Program-made: the position numbers and the translations under genes
The notes under the pieces: model-generated
The model's database searches: none
What the model was told of the DNA's origin: nothing
What the model saw: the letters and a program-made list of their open reading frames with translations, nothing else
From: Ricinus communis
Taxonomy: Eukaryota; Streptophyta; Magnoliopsida; Malpighiales; Euphorbiaceae
Direction of reading: 5' to 3'
Length of the DNA: 64,000 nucleotides
Assembly (NCBI RefSeq): GCF_019578655.1
Contig: NC_063258.1
Location: forward strand, 25,238,802 to 25,302,801
Shown: piece by piece, positions 23,903 to 35,869 of the stretch
Layout: every line of letters starts with the position of its first letter
Numbering within the stretch: position 1 is the first letter of the stretch

Positions 23903-26900
23903 TCATCTAAGAAGAAACTTAAACTTGAAAAAATTATCAATGATGAAATAGTAGCAGTTGTCCATACTCACTTGAATATAGTAAAACCAGACTCTTCTCC
24001 AGTAAGAAATTATGTATAGAACTACAGCTATCCCCAACAACACCATCAGGTAAGACACTCCAAAGCTCATATAAAAAACTTCCACATCTATGAGGCCCAT
24101 GCTTTCTGAACTGTGAGTTGAAGCTCTTGATACTGATGGAGGCGATTCCCTTGCATTGCAGTTTTTTAGCAGTGGACATCCATAAAGGAAAGGATTTCCT
24201 ATATAATTGCTTTCATTAAATGTTCCAAATTGTGCAACCCCTTCAGGTATCCTGCTACATAAATTGTTGTACGACACGTTGAATGCAGCCAAAGAATATA
24301 ACTTGGTAAGCTCCAAAGGAATGCTCCCTTGCAACTTGTTGTTTGAAAGATCCAAACTCTCAATTTGACTTAAGTTGAAAAATGTTGTAAGGATTGATCC
24401 TATCAAACTATTGTGGGATAAGTTCAGTAGCTTGATCTCACTGAGGTTTCCAAATTCATGAGGAATGCTGCCTGTAAAGTTGTTGCAAGAGAAATCAATT
24501 CCAGAGATGTAAGTAGCAATCATTCCCTCATAAGATAAGGACAAACTCTTCATTATCAACTCTAAATGTCCTTCCATGTTGGAAGAAAGATCATTTACTC
24601 CAGTATGGAATATCCTATCCGGATTGCTACTACATTTTAAACAAGGGTGAATAGGACCGGTAAGTTTATTGTGTGAAAGATCCACTACACTTAAATAATT
24701 CAACTTGCGCAATTGAATTGATATTTCGCCTTCAAAATTATTATTACTCAGGATAAGATAACCCAATTGAGGTAATCCTCCAATCCATGATGGAATGCTT
24801 CCAGTCATATGATTATGGCTGAGATCTAACACTATAAGCAAATCAGAGCCACGAAAAAATGCATGCTCCAATGATCCTTGTATTCTATTTCTAGACAAAT
24901 GAATTTCTGATATACTTGAAAGGCTAAAATTAGATGGTAGACTTCCAGAAACATCATTGTCTGTTAGAGCCAAAACGTAAAGAGATGGCATATTTCCAAT
25001 CGAATTGGGGATGTTACCAGAGAATTGATTATTAGAAAAATCTAGATATGTCAATGAACTCATATTTCCAATTGAATTGGGAATGCTACCATGGAAACCA
25101 CTTGTAGACATTTTTAGTTCTGTCAAACTTGGAAAATATGCTCCAATCTGTATTGGAATACGACCATGAAAGCTATTATCAGATATGTCCGACGCAGATA
25201 AATTGGTATGAGAGTGAATTGGTAATTGAAGAGGCTCGGAAAGAGAATTGTTGGCTAAATAAAGTTCTTCTAGGTTCGTGTTATTATCTAACAACCAATA
25301 TGGAAACTTTTCCCTGAATTTGATGTTCGACAGCTCAATCATTTCAAGATCATATTGATGGTACAAGAATTTAGAAAATACTCCACCATATCCATCACCA
25401 GACAAATAAAGCATCTTCAATTGGAACTTTGGGATCATATCCTCCACCTCTGTTTCTGCATATATTATGTTACTCCAACCACTAAAATGTGTAAGCTTTG
25501 AGAGGTTGACAAAAGGATTGAGAGAGATTGAAATTTGGAACATATTGTGTGAAAGCTTTAAGTCATAGATGGATGTCAAACTGCTGAGAGGAGATAAACT
25601 GATATTTCCATTGAAATGATTCCAAGAAAGAACTAATTGTTGGAGGGATGTCAAATTTGCTAGACACCAAGGCAAATTACCACTGAGGCTATTGAATGAG
25701 ATATCTAAACATTCGAGATGTTTCAACTCACATAATCCTGAAAATTAAATTGATTTATAGATTTTTAGTTAAAATATAATATGAGAGAGAGAGAGAGAGA
25801 GAGAGAAAAAAGAGAAATGTTGTACCTTGGGTTGAAGGTATGGTGCCAGTAAGTCCACATTTAGATAACGATAGAGCTTTGAGAGAGGTCAGTGTTCCAA
25901 TGCTTTGTAGAAAGCTATTGTTGAGAGTAGAAGAATCCAAGTACAAGTGTTGCAAATTTCTGAAAACAGGAAAGCCTATAACCAATAAATAAAATTAGTA
26001 TTTGAATAAAATAATCTGCAATTTTATTGAAATCGCTAATGAACTTTACAACTAAAATAAATAGAAAAATGCAAAGTTGAGAGATTATTTCTTGTTGGCC
26101 CATAAATAAGAGTGGGTGTTATGTTTAAACGTAATGCTAGAAATAAAAATTTAATATTATTGCCACGTAGTTTATATGAACTTATATTAATAATATTAAA
26201 ATAAGTCCAATGTAGGGGTATGACAGACAATGAGGCTAGTAAACATACTTCAGTAAATATGTCTCTTTCTGTGAAACTACTATTTTTCAAAGAAAGTGTC
26301 TTGAGGTGTGGGAATGCTCCCAGTGATTGTAGCAGATTGCTTCTTCCATTTGTATTGATAAAATTTAAATAAAGAATGCTCAAGTTAGTTGGACCTCTAT
26401 ATCCTGCAAGTTTTGTAAATTAAAATTAATATTCATATTTTGATAAAATCTAGATCTTTTCTTTTAAACATATATTTTTATTGACTCATTTGTTGCTACT
26501 ATATATGTAGCCTCTAGTTTAATTTATATTTTAAATGACAATCTCTTTTTTTTTTCAAATAATTATGAAAATAAGCTATCAGGTGGTAAGGTCTGTATAA
26601 ACAGCTAAATTAATTTTTTATTTTCTTAACACTTATTTAAGGTGAGATTTTTAACAACAGATAGCATATGGTTTCATGTTTGTCTATTCTAACAAACAAT
26701 TAGCTTATACCTGTTGATGAAGTAAATTCGTCAAATCTCATTTCCACCTAAACTTAGCTCCTCCAGTTTGCTCCAAGCCTCTAGTTCTAAGCAGCACGAG
26801 AATAAAATTAAAACATAAAGCTATTAACAAATTTGAAGGAATAAAATAGACTAAATAAAAATATCAGGGATTGGAAGTGTATATATATTATGCTAAATCT

Positions 26901-28580
26901 CAAAAGTGCTTTCAATTATTTCATCCTATAACTATTATCACATTGTTCAATATAAAATTAATAGCATAACAAAATAGAAAACGAAACAAACATATCTGAC
27001 CTTTCAAGTCAAATGGTCCTTTCAATTGGTTGTAACTTATATCTAAAGTTTTGAGAGATGAACAGTTAAATTTATATTTTAACTGACAATCTTTTAAATG
27101 ACAATCTTTTTTTTTTTAAATGACAATCTTTTAAATGACAATCTTTTTTAAATGACAATCTTTTTTATATTTTTTTCAAATAATTATGAAAATAAGCTAT
27201 TAGGTGGTAAGGTCTTTATAAACAGTTAAATTAAATTTTTATTTTTTTAGCACTTATTTAAGGTGAGATTTTTAACAACAGATAGCATATGATTCCCATG
27301 TTTGTCTATCCTAACTAACAATTAGCTTATACCTGTTGATGAAATAAATTCGTGAATCTCATTTCCACCTAAACTTAGCTTCTTCAGTTTGCTCCAAGCC
27401 TCTAGTTCTAAGCAGCAAGAGAATAAAATTAAAACATAAAGCTATTAACAAACTCGAATAAATAAAATAGACTAAATAAAAATATTAGGGATTGGAAGTG
27501 TATATATATTATGCTAAATCTCAAAAGTGCTTTCAATTATTTCATCCTATAAAATTAATAGCATAACAAAATAGAAAACGAAATAAATAATATCTGACCT
27601 TTCAAGTCAAATGGTCCTTTCAATTGGTTGTAACTTATATCTAAAGTTTTGAGAGATGAAAGCCCCTTGAGAAATGATAACACGTTATTATCAAAGTGAT
27701 TAAAACTCAAGTCAAGGTACTCTAGATTACAACTTCAATAATTCTTCACCACCTGCAATGGAACTCTTCCTTTTGCTTCAAACAATTTTTTTCAAAAAAA
27801 AAATTACGACTTTATTTCTAACAAAAATAATTCTTTCATTTCCAACTCCTCAAGACTTGTTAGATAATTTAATTCTACAACTATGAGTGGTGCTACTCAA
27901 TTAAACTAATTTAAAAATGGATAACAAACAATAACACGACTTCTTTATTTTGTTTGATAAAACAAAAAAAATAAATAAATAAATAAATGAAGTGTACCTT
28001 CAACATTAAATATTCCGTTTAATTCGTTGTCATTTAGATATAAAGATTTTAAAGAATTACTGAAGGATGATAAAATGTTATTGTTGAAGTTGTTATGACT
28101 TAAAAGAAGCTCCAAATTTTCAAGTGTGGAAAGCCTTTCAAATCCTGTAGCAAAAAAAAGAGTAGTTATGAATTGTATTTAGCATTAAAATCTATTTAAT
28201 TAATTTAGATTTTCATGGTAGTATAATGAAAGATACAAACCTTCATTCTCAATGCAACCAGCTATGTTATTCCCGGAGACCGAGAGATATTTTAGTTCTT
28301 GGAAGGGAAGAAACAAAGAGACATTTAAATACCAATATTTTGAATCCCATATATACCTTATACTTCCAAGATCAAGTTCAGTAACTCGTCTTGTAGTAGA
28401 ATTGCAAACAACTTTATTCCAATTACAGCAGTCATCATAAAACCCTCAAGAAGAGAGGAAATTGCCATTACGATAGTTGAAGAAAGGCTTCATTTGCATG
28501 AGAGCATTTCTTTCAACCTCCAAACAACCGTCAGATCTCCATTTTCCTTGTAGGTCTATGAATATAATAATAGTCATCAT
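23903..28580 (-). pseudogene. RLP-a: LRR receptor-like protein, multi-exon, disrupted
   Basis: Minus-strand exons: E1 28580-28241 (leader, GCLEVERNALMQ start, DDCCNWNKVVCN cap), E2 28144-27998, E3 27752-27599, E4 26403-26249, E5 25975-25826 and last exon 25737-23903. The last exon has about 600 codons of leucine-rich repeats (for example LDLSNNKLQGSIPLEL), an acidic linker, one membrane segment and the short tail SYWRRVWFYYIQ. There is no kinase, so this is a cell-surface RLP of the multi-exon AtRLP1/CuRe1-like type, a class often acting in defence. Damage: a TGA for Trp in E1 (SS*GFYDD), a 2-bp deletion frameshift in E3, a base missing at the E4 donor (GAA|GTATG instead of GAAG|GTATG), and a shifted leader start. 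The last exon alone is fully open. Confidence 0.78.
26518..27655. repeat. Tandem duplication of about 0.55-0.6 kb inside RLP-a
   Basis: 26518-27062 and 27063-27655 are imperfect tandem copies carrying the intron and the 3' end of E3, so an extra E3 stub is left at 27001-27060. The junction (27070-27170) contains about five copies of TTTAAATGACAATCTT. Confidence 0.8.
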
Positions 28581-28589
28581 TGCATTTCT

Positions 28590-28855
28590 TCATTTTTTTC
28601 TACTATTGAAAACTAAATATATTTCTCATGCATTACAAACGCACCTCCACCTTATTCTTATATATAGGGATGTGGCCATGGATATATTAATGCAATGGCC
28701 CTATGTTAATACTATGGTTACAACTTCTCAATTTTCTGCGCTCTGAAATCATCATGGAGTAAGAATTATAAAAATACCAAAAAAAAAAAAATTACTGAAA
28801 TATAAATTTTTTAAATAGTTTCTATAATAAAAAATTTACAAAAATAATAATATAA

Positions 28856-28905
<50 letters not shown>

Positions 28906-29260
28906 CACGTAATAAGCTATTTGTAAAAGTTTTACTTCATATTTCTTGATTATTTTTTTTGCATATTTCTTTCTATTTAAGAAAATATTTTAAAAAAATT
29001 ATTTTACCTCTTTAGTATATTTTACGAAAAATTCAATAATTTTGATCGAATTGATGTAATTGATTTTTAATATTCTTATAATTCTTACTCCATCATGAGT
29101 TTATAGCAGAAAAAAATTAAAATTTTGTAACTATGGTATTAATATGGGTCTATTGCATTAACAATATTCATGGCCACGTCCCTATATATAAGGGAAAGGT
29201 AGGGATGTGTTTGCAATGCATGAGATGCACATTTACTTCTTCAATATTAGAAAAAGATGA
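28590..29260. repeat. Inverted copy of the RLP promoter around an AT/AC microsatellite
   Basis: 28590-28780 (RLP-a upstream region) recurs reversed at 29060-29260, for example CATGGAGTAAGAATTATAA against TTATAATTCTTACTCCATCA. The inverted copy ends at the former start codon (AAAAAGATGAAGGAA, 29250-29265). The loop holds an AT tract with an ACAC tail (28860-28908). Confidence 0.75.
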
Positions 29261-29265
29261 AGGAA

Positions 29266-31140
29266 CTGACATACAATTTGAATTATTGTTGACAAATGAG
29301 ATATTATCGTGAAGAAACATATAATTAGAGATGTGAAATAATGCAATGCAAGCTGAATGCTATTGAACGATTTGAGGAAGAAAATATAAACAGTTATAAA
29401 TAGGAATGAGAAACTATGTAAAAACCATAACAATGGTAACAAAGAATACATTCACAAAACCAACAGCTTTTGACAGACTGGTCAAGAACCAAAGATTCTG
29501 CAACTTTTTTAGAATTAAAATGCCAAACTAAAATATGACATAGAGCCTAGAAATTTCAAATCTTCACTACATCTATCAGTCTCTTCCCCTGCTGGTAGTA
29601 TGGAGTACAGGAGCCAAAATAAATTTTTCACCTTCTTCTATAGCATCAACCTTGTCTTATCGACTAGCCCATCTAATGGTTTCATATAATTGTCTAGATA
29701 TGGATAATAGAATACAACTAAAGAACACCTTTAGTAAACGTTATTACTTATGTGTTGTTGATTTTTTATTTATTATCTAATCTATATAATTAAATAACAT
29801 CAGAATTCGTTCTCTTTATTGTGCGGATATATATTTAGTATTATTAATATTATTTTTGTATTTTTTCATTTTTAAAATCCATCAATGTTATATAATTTCT
29901 TGATATTTTCATAGTTCTCACTCGTTGATAAGTTGAGAGTATAGCAAAAAATAGTCTCACAATTCGATTTCTTTTTTAATTCTAGTCAATTCTGATAAGA
30001 TTTGAAAGATATGATAAGACTAGAGAACTTTATATTTTATTGTCTATCCGATAAAACCGATTGTACAGCTATCAAACTTTGTTTGAAATTTATTTTTTAA
30101 AACTATTACAAATTGCTCTAATATAATTCTCAGAGTATTAAAGTGTTACCAAAAATAACGTAGGATTTCTTATGTCAAAAAATTAAATTATAAATTCAGT
30201 TTTTGTACTTTCCCCTTGAATTAATATCAACAGACAAATTTCTTAAAAAGTAGAAAAAATAATAAAGCATATTTCTTTTTATTTATTAAAATATGGCATT
30301 TTTTTATCGTTTTAAAGTTTTTAATAAATGCGGATTAAGAAGCCTTTTTTTATTGTGGAAAAGTAAAAATAATGCAAAGAGAACTTGATGCAATGAGAAG
30401 ACTTCTTTTTATTTTTTATTTTCTTAAGAAAAAAAAAAAGACACTCATTAAAAAAGAGAAGGCGAACGCCTTGCATCATTTAATTGATGTAAGAGAGGTA
30501 TAATTTATGTCTTGTTAATTTTTAGTTATTTTTTTATTTATCGTCTAATCTATATTTGCTTAGTTTTTATATTTATTTATGTCTTATTAATTTTTGGTTA
30601 CTTTTTATTTATCCTCTAATCTATATTTGTTTAGTTTTTATATTTATTTGTTAGTTTTTATTTTTTATTTATATAATATTTTTTTGTAACTTGATAATTT
30701 TATTGATTTTCGATTGATTTTAGTTGATGTGTGATTTTTTTTTTGATATAGTTGATTTTTAATATATTTGCCTTTAGCATATTTTTATAAATATTTTTCA
30801 AAAAAGTATATTCTTACAAGTAATTTTTTTGAAATAAAAATATAACTATTGTTATAAAAAAAAAAATTCTGTAAATAACCCATAAAAAACGTATTGAATA
30901 CAATACACTAGGAAGACTTCTCTTTAAAGATAAGTTAAAATGTCTTCTCATAAGTGGAAATTAGAAAATAATGTATGAGAAAAATAATGCAAGGACGACT
31001 TCTTTTAGAAAAGGTGAGCAGTTGGTGAAGGAGGTGAACACGTCAGGTGAATAGTTTTCTTGTAGAATTGGAAACTACTAATAATCGAATCAGTTCTTTT
31101 TATTGTGCGGATATATATTTAATATAATGATGAATGGACA
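29266..31140. other. Gene-free AT-rich DNA between RLP-a and RLP-b
   Basis: No gene seen. Contains a two-unit tandem repeat of about 75 bp at 30504-30655 (unit with CTAATCTATATTTG). A repeated ATTGTGCGGATATATATTTA occurs at 29818 and 31102, 1.3 kb apart. Confidence 0.5.
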
Positions 31141-31409
31141 TGTTTTTAAAATATAACACTAAATTTATAATCACTTAGCTTCTCCAGTTTGCTCCAAGCC
31201 TCTAGGTCTAAGCAACAAGAGAATAAAATTAAAATATAAAGCTATTAACAAATTTGAAGAAATAAAATAGACTAAATAAAAATATTAGGTATATATATTA
31301 TTCTAAATCTCAAAAGTGCTTTCAATTATTTATCCTATAACTATTATCACATTGTTAATATAAAATTAATAGCATAACAAAATAGAAAAGGAAGCAAATA
31401 ATATCTGAT

Positions 31410-32412
31410 GGTCCTTTCAATTGGTTGTAACTTATATCCAAAGTTTTGAGAGACGAAAGCCCTTTGAGGAATGATAAAACGCCATTATCAAAGTGATTAT
31501 CATGCAAGTCAAGGTACTCCAGATTATTCAATTTCAAAAATTCTTCACCACCTGCAATGGAACTTTTCTTTTTGCTTTAAACAATTCTTTTCAAAAAAAA
31601 ATTACAACTTTATTCTGACTCATACCATTCAAAGATTGAAAGCCTTCAATTTGGTTGCCTGCCATTTTCAACTCCTCAAGACTTGTTAGATAATTCAATT
31701 CTACAACTATGAGTGGCACTACTTAATTAAACTAATTTTAAAATGGATAATAAAAAATAATACGACTTTTTTATTTTGTTTGATAGGAAAGAAAAAAAAA
31801 AAGAAATAAGTGAAGTATACCTTCAACATTCAGTATTCCTTTTAATTTGTTATCATTCATATATAAAGATTTTAAAGATGAAAAATCACTGAAGAATGAT
31901 AAAATATTGTTGTTGAAGTTGTTATAACCTAAATTAAGAATCTCTAAATTCTCAAGTGTCGATAGCCTTTCAAAACCTGTAGCAAAAAAAAAAAAAAAGC
32001 AGTTATGAATTGTATTTAGCATTAAAACCTATTTAATTAATAAATGATAGTATAATGAAAGAGACAAACCTTCATTCTCAATGCAACCAGCTATGTTATT
32101 GCCGAACACGGAGAGATTTTTTAGTTCTTGGAAGGGAAGAAACAAAGAGGCATTTAGGTACCAATCTTTTGAATCCCAACCATGCCTTGTGCCTCCAAGT
32201 TGGAGTGCAGTAACTCGTCCTGTAATAGTATTGCAAACAACTTTATTCCAATTACAGCAGTCATCATAAAACCCCCAAGAAGAGAGAAAATTGCCATTAT
32301 GATAGTTGAAGAAAGGCTTAATTTGCATGAGAGCATTTCTTTCAACCTCCAAACAACCGTCAGATCTCCATTTTCCTTGTATGTCTATGAATATAATAGT
32401 CATCATCACTAA
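31410..32412 (-). pseudogene. RLP-b: N-terminal copy of the LRR receptor-like gene
   Basis: Exons E1 32409-32070, E2 31976-31821 and E3 31551-31410 match RLP-a E1-E3. E1 encodes a leader, GCLEVERNALMQIKPFF and the intact cap SSWGFYDDCCNWNKVVCN, followed by the first LRR. The ancestral ATG appears to be ATA (ATA AAG GAA near 32437-32429), leaving an internal ATG at 32409. In E3 a 14-bp deletion relative to RLP-a removes the exon end and its splice donor. Downstream exons are absent, with only an intron-like relic at 31160-31380. It cannot make a full receptor. Confidence 0.78.
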
Positions 32413-33340
32413 TACTACCCATCTGCATTCCTTTATTTTTTTTCTAATATTGAAAACTAAATGTATGTTTCATGCATTGCAAACACACCTCCACCTTACC
32501 CTTATATATAGTGAAGGCTTTAAAATAACACAATGTCATAAATTTCATAAATCAAGGGACATAATCTTCAGCATTTTTCCCATTCTTCACGAAAATGTCT
32601 CATCAATGTTAATCCAAATTATACGTTTTGTAGGAACGAGATTTTGAAATTTCTTATATCATTTATCTATCAATTAATAAATGCAAGATTTTTTTATATG
32701 ATAACTTTATTAATATATTAGTAGTTTATTTATACATATTACGAATGTTATTATTATTTTAGTTCTAAAATTAAGTTGATAAATATAATTTAATAAAATA
32801 TTTTAAATATTTAATATTAATTTATAAAATTATAAAAAATAATAAAAAATTAATTATTTTTTAATCTTTTTAATTTTTTAAAATTCCAAGATTTATTAAT
32901 ACAATAAGATAAAAGTTATTTATTAATTATTTTTATATTATATTAGTTAATATATCAATATAATTAATATAATTATTTTTAGAATAAAAAATTTACTATA
33001 ATTAAAAAATTAATTTATTATTGAATATAATATTTAAGATATTATTTAAAATATTATTTTCTAGAATTAGAATTATTATCTAATTACAAAACTAGTTTAT
33101 TAGTTAAATATTAAAATATAATTAATATGTAATTTTAAAATATAACTTATATATTATTTATTAGGATTAGAGTCAGTTTTTAATTAGGAATATAACCTAT
33201 GAATCAATAAATTAATAAAAAATTATAAAATTTTGCATAAACTTGAATAATATGTGTTAAAAGTAAATACAAATGTCAAAATAAAAATCTTATGTGTCAA
33301 AAATTAAACATGCATATAAAAAAAAATATAGATCTCAAGA

Positions 33341-33379
<39 letters not shown>

Positions 33380-34609
33380 TAACAATGAATGCTATTTGAA
33401 AGACTTTGTGTTCTTTTCCATATTTAGAATTAGTGATTTATTGTTTTAGAATAAAATATATAATTATATTAATTTAAAGCAGGATTGTTACTTTTTAAAA
33501 AAAAAATTATAAGCATAGCAATTAGTTTAGTTACTACAGAATAATAAATTATTTTATTTCTTGAAATTAGATAAAAGAAACTATTACTTGAAAAAATGTG
33601 GGAATTGAAAAATATGAACAAATTCTTCGTATAAAATATAAAATATATTAGACTTTTATATAATCATGCATTAGAACGAGCAAAGCACTAGTATATGTGT
33701 GAAATAGGCTAAATTTTTCTATCAAACTCCATTTTACAATATTCTACAAAGCCACATCATATAAAATCTTATATATGATTCTAATGTGGCTTATATAGAA
33801 ATTTATTCTGATATTAAATACTAATCAAATAAAAGGATATTATTAAGTTTTTTTAAAATAAAATGATAGCTAAATATAATATATAACGCCACTAATTTAC
33901 TATATATTTATTATATATTTTTATTTTTTATAATTATTAAAGTAAAATGATAATATTAAATTTTTATTAAAATAAGATAATGGTTAAACAAACTTATGTT
34001 CGTATAATATAATATTATTTATTATTAGAATAAGATAATTTTAAATTAAAAATTTATATCATAAAATTATCAATAATTATACATTAGTACAAGCAAATTG
34101 CTAGTAATAAGAGAATTCATAAGGAGAGAAAATATTTTTTAAAATAATTTTTAAGTGTAATTTTTTTTAGGGCATTGTCAATATTGTTTACACATTAATA
34201 GTGTATGTTACTTGTCTTTTTAATAGAACAGTAGTCTTCCTATTCTTGTGCACGGGTCTTCTTTGCATTATTTTCTCTCTTCAAGAAAAAGAAAAAAGAA
34301 AGAAAGAAGACTTCCTATCTACCTTACATTATTGACTCTCTCTTAGCTTTCTTTTAAATATTTTTCCCTTTCTCCATGAAAAAGTTTTATTTATCAAAAT
34401 TAACTAATTATAAGATTCATATGGATGAGAAAAAATTTCAATGACAAGCTGTAGTTCCAATTATTTTGATAAAGAAAAAGGTTATAGGCAAGTTTAAACT
34501 AAAAAATAAATTTTATTAAGAATAATATTGAATTAAATTCTTAAAACAACATAATTCTACTATTACCAGAATGTTTTAATTAAATATATGGTGTTTTATG
34601 ATCTTATTT
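32413..34609. other. AT-rich, gene-free region
   Basis: The first 100 bp resemble the RLP promoter (AACACACCTCCACCTTAC). The rest is very AT-rich with an AT microsatellite at 33343-33371. No coding signal seen. Confidence 0.5.
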
Positions 34610-35370
34610 AAACTATATCTTTTTCGTCATGAAAGTAATATATTTAATTAATTTTTAAATCTTTAAAATTTTAATTAAACTATATTTTTATTGTCTACCA
34701 CTCGTGAATATATATCTTTAATCTAAATTGAGATTTAAGCATCAATTTTTGAACTTTATTTTCTTCGTTTAAAATTAATTCTTTATTTGGTATTAAAAAT
34801 ATATATTTACACATAGTAATCATCTTTTCTATCAACTACTACTTTCTTTCTTTCTTTCTTTCTTTTTTTTTTTTAAAAAAAAAGAAAAATTTCTTCCTTG
34901 CATCCACAAAAAAGAGTCTTCCTAATCTTTTTTCCACATATAAAGAAGTATTCTTTGCATAAAGGAAGTCTTTCTAGTCTGCATTCATTAAAGACTTTAA
35001 AACCATCAAATGCCAGATTTCAATAAATTAAAAGGATGTGTTCTTTATTATTTTTTTCTTTGTTCACAACAATGTTTGGTATGTCAAATTTCATCCAAAT
35101 AATACGTATTATAGAGACAAATTCTAACTTTTCTTATATTATTTCTCTATCAAATAATGGGCGCAACATTTTCATATTTTTTGAATAAAATATATTAGAT
35201 AGTCCATTTTAAATATTAGAAACATATTTTACAAAAGAAAGAAAAAATTAGTAATATATCCATTGAATGGACTTTGGCACTCAGTCTTCCTATTGTGTGC
35301 CGTACCATCATTATTATATAAAATTATATATCCACCCTAGTGTTAACATGCTTCGTTGTGATTAATTAAC
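34610..35370 (+). repeat. Duplicated block C (copy 1)
   Basis: Matches 61330-62035, for example AAAGGAAGTCTTTCTAGTCT near 34963 and 61651. Includes a TTTC microsatellite at 34844-34865. Confidence 0.8.
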
Positions 35371-35559
35371 TATTCATAATCATGAATTTTTTTGTGGTTG
35401 ATTTAATTTATAGATAAATATGATATTTTTAGACATGTGTCTTTTTTTTATATATATAAGATTTTTATTTGGATATCTATATTTATTTTAATACATTTAT
35501 ATTTATTTATGATTTTATAAATTTTTTATAAATTTATTGAAATAAAAGCACAGCGCATA

Positions 35560-35865
35560 GGCTGGAAAATGCAAACTCAACACCTATATATATATATATA
35601 TATATATAAACTCATAACAAGTTCTTCATGACAGTTGTCAAAAGCTCAAGACCAACACTATCATGGAATTTCATCAAAATAGCATTCCTCACTTGCATGA
35701 AAACAGCTCTATGAACATACTGACCTTGTTTAAAAATTCTGCAATTCCTATTTAATATTTGTTTATTTTAATAGTGTGAAATAATCTAACACTTTTTTTT
35801 TAAACATAATAAGACTCGATAGTCAATTTCACTTAAAATAAACACCATCATACAGTCTTTTCGAA
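35560..35865 (+). repeat. Duplicated block B (copy 1)
   Basis: Matches 59245-59515: GGCTGGAAAATGCAAACTCA, a TA tract, then AGCTCTATGAACATACTGAC. In copy 2 this lies 3' of 2OGD-5, so copy 1 marks the flank of a lost dioxygenase gene. Confidence 0.8.
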
Positions 35866-35869
35866 ACAC

